Shown here: positions 13,640-17,581 of the stretch, in pieces
Position numbering within the stretch: position 1 is the stretch's first letter
How the letters are laid out: every line of letters starts with the position of its first letter
Assembly: GCA_944387865.1 (NCBI GenBank)
Contig: CALXGN010000027.1
Location: forward strand, 1 to 17,581
Direction: 5' to 3'
DNA length: 17,581 nt
Source: Scatomorpha stercorigallinarum
GTDB taxonomy: Bacteria > Bacillota > Clostridia > Oscillospirales > Oscillospiraceae
Notes under the pieces: model-generated
What the model was told of the DNA's origin: nothing
Seen by the model: the letters and a program-made list of their open reading frames with translations, nothing else
The model's database searches: none
Translations under genes and position numbers: made by a program

Positions 13640-14131
13640 ATGGGCAAGGGCAGAAAACTCAGGTGGAACATCCTCGTCGTGCTGGCCGCCGCGGCCTTCC
13701 TGCTCTTCCTTGGTTTCATCGTCCTCATGGTCTGGGGCGTGCGCTGGATGGGCGGGCAGAAGGACTTCCGCCGCGAGCTGGCGGACAGCATCGGCGACTC
13801 CGTGCTCGCGGGCGTCACCGCCACCGGCCCGGCCGGCGAGACGAGCGAGCCGCGGCTGGACGACCTCAACCGGCTGCTGCTCTACATCACGGACTGCGAG
13901 TATTTCGTCTCCTTCGGCGGCCCGGAGGAGGGCGCGCAGGCCATCCGCCTCGACTTTGGCGACGGCTCAGTCCTCACTTTTACCCAGCTGGAGGACGGCG
14001 TGCGCGCGGAGTTCACGCAGCCGCAGGGCCGCGACTATAAATACGACCTCGACGCCGCCGGCTCCGCCGCCAACGGCATGATGCTGCGCCTGAAGGAGAT
14101 ATTGGAACTGACCGCTGAAGAAGGCCCCTGA
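13640..14131 (+). CDS. Single-pass membrane protein of unknown function
   Basis: A 163-residue protein that I do not recognise. A basic N-terminus (MGKGRKLRWN) is followed by one strong transmembrane segment at about 10-34, then a soluble domain with FRRELADSIGDS, LLLYITDCEYFVSFGG and IRLDFGDGSVLTFTQLEDGVRAEF, the last looking like paired beta strands. The start at 13640 has AGGGGGG about 6 bases upstream; an ATG at 13595 lies inside the promoter region and cannot be used from this transcript. The promoter is perfect consensus, so expression may be high. The stop TGA (14129-14131) lies in the loop of the hairpin that ends the gene. It is divergent from prfB. Confidence 0.78.
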   Translation: MGKGRKLRWNILVVLAAAAFLLFLGFIVLMVWGVRWMGGQKDFRRELADSIGDSVLAGVTATGPAGETSEPRLDDLNRLLLYITDCEYFVSFGGPEEGAQAIRLDFGDGSVLTFTQLEDGVRAEFTQPQGRDYKYDLDAAGSAANGMMLRLKEILELTAEEGP

Positions 14132-14142
14132 CGGGGCCTTCT
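14119..14142 (+). terminator. Hairpin overlapping the stop codon of the membrane protein gene
   Basis: AGAAGGCCCC pairs with GGGGCCTTCT around TGAC, a 10-bp perfect stem. The stop codon TGA is in the loop. The following TCCTGTT is a poor T-tract, so termination may be partial and read-through into def is possible. Confidence 0.6.
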
Positions 14143-14146
14143 CCTG

Positions 14147-14175
14147 TTGCGGGGCGCGGTGGATGGTGCTATAAT
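14147..14175 (+). promoter_or_regulatory. Probable promoter for the peptide deformylase gene
   Basis: TTGCGG (14147-14152), 17 bp, TATAAT (14170-14175), 25 bp before the ATG at 14201. The -10 is consensus and the -35 is weak (3 of 6). It starts just past the preceding hairpin. Confidence 0.55.
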
Positions 14176-14200
14176 CGGGAAAAAGCCAGGAGGTAGATAT

Positions 14201-14698
14201 ATGGTCCGCGAGATACTGCTGCTGGGCGACGAACGCCTGTATGAGATATGCGATGAGGTGACGGCGGAGGACGCCCCGCTGCTGCCGGGCTGGATAGAGG
14301 ACCTGCACGACACGCTGCTCGACTACCGCGCTGCTCACGGCGCGGGGCGGGCGGTGGCCGCGCCGCAGATCGGCGTCAAAAAGCGCCTCATCTACATGCT
14401 GACGGACCGGCCGTACGTGTTCGTGAACCCCGTGCTCACTTTCCCGGACGGGGAGACCTATGAGCTGCTGGACGACTGCATGTCCTTCCCGGGGCTCATC
14501 GTGCGCGTGCGCCGCCACCGCCGCGCGGTGATAGAATACCTGGACGAGCACTTCCGGCCCCAGCACATGGAGCTGGAGGGCGACTATTCGGAGCTTTTGC
14601 AGCACGAATACGACCATCTGGACGGCATCCTCGCCACCATGCGCGCGGTGGACAACAAATCGCTCTACATGCGCGAGATGAAGCGCGACTTCACCTGA
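14201..14698 (+). CDS. def: Peptide deformylase family protein (divergent)
   Basis: A 165-residue peptide deformylase, which removes the formyl group from the N-terminal methionine of new proteins using a bound metal. The three motifs are present but altered: motif I reads GRAVAAPQIG at 49-58 (usual GxGLAAPQ), motif II reads DDCMS at 91-95 (usual EGCLS) with the metal-binding Cys93 kept, and motif III is intact as QHEYDH at 134-139 with His135, Glu136 and His139. Activity is therefore likely. It could be a second, specialised deformylase. The ATG at 14201 follows AGGAGGT by 7 bases; longer in-frame starts lie upstream of the promoter. A small FakA-like gene follows 14 bp downstream. Confidence 0.9.
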   Translation: MVREILLLGDERLYEICDEVTAEDAPLLPGWIEDLHDTLLDYRAAHGAGRAVAAPQIGVKKRLIYMLTDRPYVFVNPVLTFPDGETYELLDDCMSFPGLIVRVRRHRRAVIEYLDEHFRPQHMELEGDYSELLQHEYDHLDGILATMRAVDNKSLYMREMKRDFT

Positions 14699-14712
14699 AA
14701 GGAAGACAGAAA

Positions 14713-14964
14713 ATGGAGGGATTCCGCTACGACACCCAGCTTTTGATAGAGGGCTGCCCCATCGACGAGGACGACCTCGCCGATGAGTTCCGCGAACGCT
14801 TCCGCGGCGACTGCCTGATCGCCGTGGGCGACGAGGAGGTCATGAAGATACACTTCCACACCAACGAGCCCTGGCAGGTGCTCGAATACTGCGCCTCCCT
14901 CGGCGAGATCTACGACATCGTCGTGGAGGACATGGTAAGGCAGTCCCGCGGCCAGAAAGGCTGA
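14713..14964 (+). CDS. Small protein resembling the C-terminal domain of FakA (DAK-like family)
   Basis: An 83-residue protein that matches, by pattern, the extreme C-terminus of the fatty acid kinase FakA/YloV family: RYDTQLLIEG at 5-14, GDCLIAVGDEEVMKIHFHTNEPWQV at 32-56 (the GDS...KVHVHTNDP block) and GEIYDIVVEDMVRQ at 64-77 (usual GEL...IENMREQ). In full-length FakA this follows a kinase domain, which is absent here. Similar stand-alone small proteins are annotated in other Clostridia as 'kinase to dihydroxyacetone kinase'. Its role is unknown; a regulatory or FakB-contacting function is conceivable but unsupported. The ATG at 14713 has AAGGAAG upstream, 14 bp after def, so they form an operon that ends at the terminator near 15033. 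Confidence 0.75.
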   Translation: MEGFRYDTQLLIEGCPIDEDDLADEFRERFRGDCLIAVGDEEVMKIHFHTNEPWQVLEYCASLGEIYDIVVEDMVRQSRGQKG

Positions 14965-14985
14965 GCGTCCGGCGGCCGGAGGCGG

Positions 14986-15078
14986 TTGCCTGCGGCCCGG
15001 TCTACAGGGAAGTTTGCAGAAACTTATAACGGAAAAGCCGGGGAGCTCTCGCTCCCCGGCTTTTGTTCTACGCGACGT
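14986..15078 (+). repeat. 93-bp terminator-bearing dispersed repeat, family A, copy 2
   Basis: It aligns without gaps to the minus strand of 4652-4744, with about 10 differences by hand count. It begins TTGCCTGCGGCCCGG, 22 bp after the preceding stop, and ends TACGCGACGT. In both places it follows the last gene of an operon in the same orientation, so it appears to serve as a mobile or recurrent terminator cassette. Confidence 0.85.
15033..15064 (+). terminator. Rho-independent terminator of the def operon
   Basis: AAAAGCCGGGGAGC pairs perfectly with GCTCCCCGGCTTTT around TCTC (14-bp stem), and is followed by GTT. It lies within the 93-bp repeat, about 70 bp after the last stop codon. Confidence 0.85.
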
Positions 15079-15079
15079 A

Positions 15080-15236
15080 AAAGCCTCCCCTGCCGTGCAG
15101 GGGAGGTGGCGCCTGCGCAGCAGGCGACGGAGGGGTGTTGTGGGTTTGCGCATCTTCGGTAAGAACCGCAGACCTTTAGCACCCCTCCGGCCGCGCTTGC
15201 GCGCGTCCACCTCCCCTACATTGTAGGGGAGGCTTT
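15080..15236. mobile_element. MITE-like inverted-repeat element (CCTCCCCT family)
   Basis: AAAGCCTCCCCT at 15080-15091 is the exact reverse complement of AGGGGAGGCTTT at 15225-15236. Inside each end is a perfect hairpin (15084-15106 and 15210-15232), then CGGAGGGGTG at 15128-15137 paired with CACCCCTCCG at 15180-15189. The 157-bp unit has no coding capacity and would fold into a multi-arm structure. I recall similar CCTCCC...GGGAGG elements as frequent in gut Clostridia genomes. No target-site duplication is obvious, so transposition is inferred only from the shape. Confidence 0.6.
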
Positions 15237-15251
15237 AAGTTTCTGCAAACT

Positions 15252-15471
15252 CAGCGGCGCGAGCGAAGCGAAGCCAACCGCGGTCGGCGTTGTGCAAAGC
15301 CATCCGACACCGGGATGACCACCCTAAATTCTGTCACCACCCGCACTAACGCGCAGATTTTACGTATCGACAAGCATCAAAGCGGTTTTCTCTTTGGAGT
15401 CTGAGGGGTTTCTTTTTGACAAGACAAAAAGAAATCTCTCAGAAATGGGTCGCAGGGACTTTCGCCCCTGC
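15252..15471 (-). repeat. Dispersed structured repeat, family C, copy 2
   Basis: Its reverse complement follows the order of landmarks seen at 331-545. It has a GCAGGG/CCCTGC hairpin (15452-15471), and a long stem of 15401-15417 against 15426-15442 (17 bp with two G-T pairs) whose minus-strand loop contains GTCTTG. It also has CAAAG/CTTTG, then CATCCCG, CGCCGACCG and GCTTCGCTTCGCTCG. Boundaries are approximate. Confidence 0.65.
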
Positions 15472-15549
15472 ATCCCGCCGCCGCAGCCTGGGTATAGAAG
15501 CGCCCGCTGCTGGCAAGAATCCCTGCAAATACAACAGGGAGGTAACCAT

Positions 15550-15984
15550 ATGAAAGTATCCGATATCATGTCCGGCCGCGTGGTCACCATCTGCCAGGAC
15601 GAGCCCGTCATCGCCGCCGCGCGGCTTCTCAAGCGCATGAACCTGGGCGCGCTGCCCGTCACCGACCGCGCCGGCCGCCTGCGCGGCATGCTCACCGACC
15701 GCGACATCGTCCTCCGCTGCGTCGCCTCCGGCGCCGACGCCCACGAAGTGCGCGTGGGCGACATCATGACCCGCGGCGTCGTCACCGCCGGGCCAGACAC
15801 CGAAGTCGGCGAGGCCGCCCGCTCCATGGGCGGCGGCCAGGTGCGCCGCCTGCCCGTCGTCGATAACGGCCGCCTCGTCGGCATGCTCTCCCTCGCCGAC
15901 ATGGCCCGCTCCTGCGACATGGAGGCCGCCGCCGCCCTCGCCGAGATCTCTACCAACATCCGCCGGCTCAAAAAAGATGGATAA
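15550..15984 (+). CDS. CBS-domain pair protein
   Basis: A 144-residue cytoplasmic protein made almost wholly of two CBS domains. CBS1 spans about 1-60 (MKVSDIMSGRVVTI..., GALPVTDRAGRLRGMLTDRDIVLR) and CBS2 about 66-122 (VRVGDIMTRGVVTA..., VRRLPVVDNGRLVGMLSLADMAR). Such pairs bind adenine nucleotides such as AMP, ATP or SAM in a cleft between the domains; the TDRDI motif is the typical ribose-phosphate contact. Stand-alone pairs act as energy or stress sensors, with partners unknown here. The ATG at 15550 has AGGGAGGT about 7 bases upstream; a longer frame from 15394 lies in repeat DNA and is rejected. The gene before it is an unrelated operon; PerR follows with its own promoter. Confidence 0.92.
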   Translation: MKVSDIMSGRVVTICQDEPVIAAARLLKRMNLGALPVTDRAGRLRGMLTDRDIVLRCVASGADAHEVRVGDIMTRGVVTAGPDTEVGEAARSMGGGQVRRLPVVDNGRLVGMLSLADMARSCDMEAAAALAEISTNIRRLKKDG

Positions 15985-16001
15985 AAATATTCAAAAGGGT
16001 C

Positions 16002-16030
16002 TTTACAAACCCGCCAGGCCGTGCTATTAT
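16002..16030 (+). promoter_or_regulatory. Sigma-A promoter for the perR-like gene
   Basis: TTTACA (16002-16007), 17 bp, TATTAT (16025-16030). Each hexamer matches consensus at 5 of 6. The expected start of transcription near 16037 lies just before the inverted-repeat operator at 16042-16056. Confidence 0.75.
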
Positions 16031-16041
16031 ATGGCTATAAA

Positions 16042-16056
16042 CAATAATGATTCTTA
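16042..16056 (+). promoter_or_regulatory. PerR/Fur-like operator box
   Basis: CAATAATGATTCTTA fits the PerR box TTATAATNATTATAA at 10 of 14 defined positions. It also fits the Fur box core (AATAATGATTCTTATT against GATAATGATTATCATT). Its place just after the predicted transcription start of a Fur-family gene suggests autoregulation. Confidence 0.55.
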
Positions 16057-16076
16057 TTTTTGTTTTGGTGGTGAAG

Positions 16077-16475
16077 ATGGAAACTGTACGCAAGCACAGC
16101 AAAAAGCGCGAAGCCATACTGGAGGCCCTGCGCTGCGCGAAGGACCATCCCAGCGCAGAGATGCTGTACTCGCGCCTGAAGGGCACATATCCTGACCTCA
16201 GCCTGGGCACGGTGTACCGCAACCTGGCGTTTTTCATCAACGACGGGGAGATCACCAGCGTGGGCGCGGTCGCCGGGCAGGAGCGCTACGACGCGGACAC
16301 CTCGCCCCATGCCCACTTCATCTGCCGCCTCTGCGGCCGCGTGCTGGACGTGGAAACGCCCGCGCTGGAGCGCATGGACGAGGCCGTGGAGCGCGAGACC
16401 GGCGGGCGCGTGCTCAGCCACGCGCTGAGCTTCACCGGCGAGTGCGCCGAATGCCTGGTGGAAACGGCCGTCTGA
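16077..16475 (+). CDS. perR: Fur-family transcriptional regulator, PerR-like peroxide sensor
   Basis: A 132-residue regulator with a winged-helix N-terminal domain (HPSAEMLYSRLKGTYPDLSLGTVYRNLAFF at about 24-53, recognition helix TVYRNL) and a dimerisation/metal domain. Candidate regulatory metal ligands by alignment to PerR are His24, Asp72 in RYD, His78 and His80 in PHAHF, and Asp91. The structural zinc site is four cysteines, CRLC at 83-86 and CAEC at 123-126. Together with rubrerythrin and rubredoxin downstream this favours PerR over Fur, but B. subtilis PerR has TVYNNL, so the name is inferred. I chose the ATG at 16077; the ATG at 16047 lies in the operator and lacks a ribosome binding site. 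The site before 16077 (GGTGGTG) is moderate. Confidence 0.87.
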   Translation: METVRKHSKKREAILEALRCAKDHPSAEMLYSRLKGTYPDLSLGTVYRNLAFFINDGEITSVGAVAGQERYDADTSPHAHFICRLCGRVLDVETPALERMDEAVERETGGRVLSHALSFTGECAECLVETAV

Positions 16476-16541
16476 GCCGTTTACATAGACGGAATAGATA
16501 AACACACAAACTTTTATAAAAATCTTAGGAGGAAAAGAATC

Positions 16542-17090
16542 ATGGCAAAGTGGATCTGCAGCGTATGTGGTTATGTTCACGAGGGCGACACCCCTCCCGA
16601 GTTCTGCCCGCAGTGCAAGGCCCCCGCTTCCAAGTTCGTGAAGCAGGAAGAGGGCGAGATGAGCTGGGCCGCTGAGCACGTCGTCGGCGTCGCCAAGGGC
16701 GCCCCCGCGGAGATCATCGAGGGCCTGCGCATGAACTTCACCGGCGAGTGCACCGAGGTCGGCATGTACCTGGCCATGGCCCGCGTGGCCCACCGCGAGG
16801 GCTATCCGGAGATCGGCCTGTACTGGGAGAAGGCCGCCTATGAGGAGGCCGAGCACGCCGCCAAGTTCGCCGAGCTGCTGGGCGAGGTCGTCACCGACAG
16901 CACCAAGAAGAACCTCGAGATGCGCGTCGAGGCCGAGAACGGCGCCACCGCCGGCAAGACCGAGCTGGCCAAACTGGCCAAGCAGCTCAACCTGGACGCC
17001 ATCCATGACACCGTCCACGAGATGGCCCGCGACGAGGCCCGCCACGGCCGTGCCTTCGCCGGTCTGCTGAAGCGCTACTTCGGCGAGTGA
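16542..17090 (+). CDS. Reverse rubrerythrin (N-terminal rubredoxin, C-terminal diiron domain)
   Basis: A 182-residue peroxide reductase used by anaerobes to reduce hydrogen peroxide to water. The domain order is reversed from classical rubrerythrin: a rubredoxin-type FeS4 domain comes first (CSVCGYVHEGD, Cys6/Cys9, and FCPQCKAP, Cys22/Cys25), followed by the ferritin-like four-helix domain. Likely diiron ligands are in NFTGECTEVGMY (Glu69, Glu72), EEAEHAAKF (Glu102-His105 region) and HEMARDEARHGRAF (Glu160, Glu165, His168). The ATG at 16542 has AGGAGG about 9 bases upstream. It lies 66 bp after the PerR-like gene and may be co-transcribed; TATAAA at 16515 is a weak promoter candidate. The electron donor may be the rubredoxin encoded downstream. 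Confidence 0.94.
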   Translation: MAKWICSVCGYVHEGDTPPEFCPQCKAPASKFVKQEEGEMSWAAEHVVGVAKGAPAEIIEGLRMNFTGECTEVGMYLAMARVAHREGYPEIGLYWEKAAYEEAEHAAKFAELLGEVVTDSTKKNLEMRVEAENGATAGKTELAKLAKQLNLDAIHDTVHEMARDEARHGRAFAGLLKRYFGE

Positions 17091-17193
17091 GCGGCGTGCC
17101 GCCGCCGGCAATGCGGCGGGCTGTGCCCGCTGACAATGCGAGACTTCGCGTTGGGCAGTCAGCCAAGCTCGCCGCCCGGTGACGGAGCAAAGC

Positions 17194-17246
17194 TATAATC
17201 GGCGGAAAACACTAACCCCAAAGGGCGGGCGTTCTCGCCCGCCCTT
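17194..17246 (+). promoter_or_regulatory. Candidate -10 box and 5' hairpin before the rubredoxin gene
   Basis: TATAAT (17194-17199) is followed by a perfect 11-bp hairpin, AAGGGCGGGCG-TTCT-CGCCCGCCCTT (17221-17246), and then the ribosome binding site. No clear -35 is seen. The hairpin could instead end rubrerythrin transcription, but its T-tract is poor. Confidence 0.45.
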
Positions 17247-17275
17247 ACCTCTAATAAATGAAAGGAGCGCCTATA

Positions 17276-17428
17276 ATGAAGTACGTCTGCCCCTGCGGCT
17301 ATGTCTATGACCCCGCCGTCGGCGATCCCGACAACGGCGTCGCCCCCGGCACCCCCTGGGAAGAAGTCCCCGAGGATTGGGTCTGCCCCGTCTGTGGCCT
17401 CGGCAAGGATATGTTCGAGGCGGAGTGA
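17276..17428 (+). CDS. Rubredoxin with variant C-x-C first iron-binding motif
   Basis: A 50-residue rubredoxin, a one-iron electron carrier that typically feeds rubrerythrins in anaerobes. The second half is canonical: NGVAPGTPWEEVPEDWVCPVCG with Cys37/Cys40, then GLGKDMFEAE. The first motif reads KYVCPCGYVYD, with Cys5 and Cys7 separated by one residue instead of the usual two (CxxCGYxYD). All four cysteines exist, so iron binding is likely but the first loop is shortened. The ATG at 17276 has AAAGGAG about 9 bases upstream. It sits 185 bp after reverse rubrerythrin and belongs functionally with it and the PerR-like regulator. Confidence 0.93.
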   Translation: MKYVCPCGYVYDPAVGDPDNGVAPGTPWEEVPEDWVCPVCGLGKDMFEAE

Positions 17429-17581
17429 ACTGTATATGAAAAAACGCTCCGGTGCAAGGGGCGTTGCCATAAGAAAACATGAAAAAAACCAGTAAAATCA
17501 ATGTTTTTTTAGGGCAGCGGAAAACGGGGCAGGTCAAAACAACTGAATAATCAGGCAGAAACAGGGTGTTGTCAAGCATGA
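17429..17581. other. AT-richer non-coding tail at the window edge
   Basis: After the rubredoxin stop the sequence becomes clearly poorer in G+C, with A- and T-runs (for example 17481-17488 and 17504-17510). AAAACAT (17474-17480) could pair with ATGTTTT (17501-17507), which runs into a seven-T tract, a weak plus-strand terminator candidate. No convincing gene is visible. Confidence 0.5.
17443..17465 (-). terminator. Terminator-like hairpin facing the minus strand
   Basis: On the minus strand AACGCCCC pairs with GGAGCGTT (one G-T pair) across a 7-nt loop, followed by a T-run (TTTTTTC counting the stem end). It would stop a minus-strand transcript entering from beyond 17581. On the plus strand it lacks a T-tract. 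Confidence 0.45.

Larger units (their letters stand above)
14965..15549. repeat. Mosaic intergenic region of three repeat families
   Basis: No gene is supported in these 585 bp. In order it holds the 93-bp terminator repeat (14986-15078), a MITE-like inverted-repeat element (15080-15236), a perfect inverted copy of the 15-base motif AGTTTGCAGAAACTT (15011-15025 against 15237-15251), and a minus-strand copy of the hairpin element also found at 331-545 (15252-15471). The last 75 bp hold the leader and ribosome binding site of the CBS gene; TATAGA near 15493 is a weak -10 candidate without a clear -35. Confidence 0.75.

Noticed and set aside
15416..15444. TTGACA at 15416 as promoter for the CBS gene
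   Set aside because: It is part of a hairpin arm in the repeat and has no -10 box at a suitable distance.
17436..17495. 19-codon open frame (MKKRSGARGV...) after the rubredoxin gene
   Set aside because: It lies across a hairpin, has only a distant GGAG, and there is no other support for translation.

Overview
The window is GC-rich (about two thirds G+C by eye) and reads as the chromosome of a high-GC Firmicute, most likely a gut anaerobe of the class Clostridia (Oscillospiraceae-like). This is inferred from strong AGGAGG-type ribosome binding sites, TTGACA/TATAAT promoters with 17-bp spacers, a FolB-FolK fusion, a DUF4914 protein, a 'reverse' rubrerythrin with rubredoxin beside a PerR-like regulator, and structured intergenic repeats of the kind common in that group. 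No rRNA, tRNA, CRISPR array, transposase or phage gene was seen.

Layout. (1) 1-282: the 3' end of a uracil permease gene (+). (2) 283-916: a 634-bp non-coding stretch holding a chain of about 16 short hairpins. (3) 917-4349 (-): a methyltransferase, a short-chain dehydrogenase overlapping it by ATGA, and a large DUF4914 protein with a PEPCK-like P-loop. (4) 4350-4719: a second repeat and hairpin cluster. (5) 4720-8040 (-): two FAD-dependent oxidoreductase-like genes overlapping by ATGA, then a Cys-rich hypothetical gene, all from one promoter at 8090-8118. (6) 8200-9689 (+): a YwaF/TMEM164-like membrane protein and a membrane-anchored protein with a Pro/Thr/Glu linker. (7) 9690-9934: four hairpins and a 38-bp perfect palindrome acting as a bidirectional terminator. 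(8) 9931-13503 (-): an apparent operon prfB, small exported peptide, folE, folP, folBK, from a good promoter at 13538-13566. (9) 13640-14964 (+): a small membrane protein behind a perfect-consensus promoter, then a divergent peptide deformylase gene with a small protein resembling the FakA C-terminal domain. (10) 14965-15549: a mosaic of three repeat families. (11) 15550-17428 (+): a CBS-pair protein, then an oxidative-stress module of a PerR-like regulator with a PerR/Fur-like box, reverse rubrerythrin and rubredoxin. (12) 17429-17581: AT-richer sequence running off the window.

Most genes are housekeeping or stress functions. FolE, FolP and FolB-FolK cover most of the pterin branch of folate synthesis; the pyrophosphate-removing step and FolC are absent here. 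PerR, rubrerythrin and rubredoxin form a classic anaerobe peroxide-detoxification set. The least explained content is intergenic: a 93-bp terminator-bearing repeat in two copies (4652-4744 minus, 14986-15078 plus), a larger hairpin element in two diverged copies (about 331-545 plus, 15252-15471 minus) whose stems differ in sequence yet still pair, and a MITE-like inverted-repeat element (15080-15236). The rubredoxin is also odd, with a C-x-C in place of the usual first C-x-x-C.
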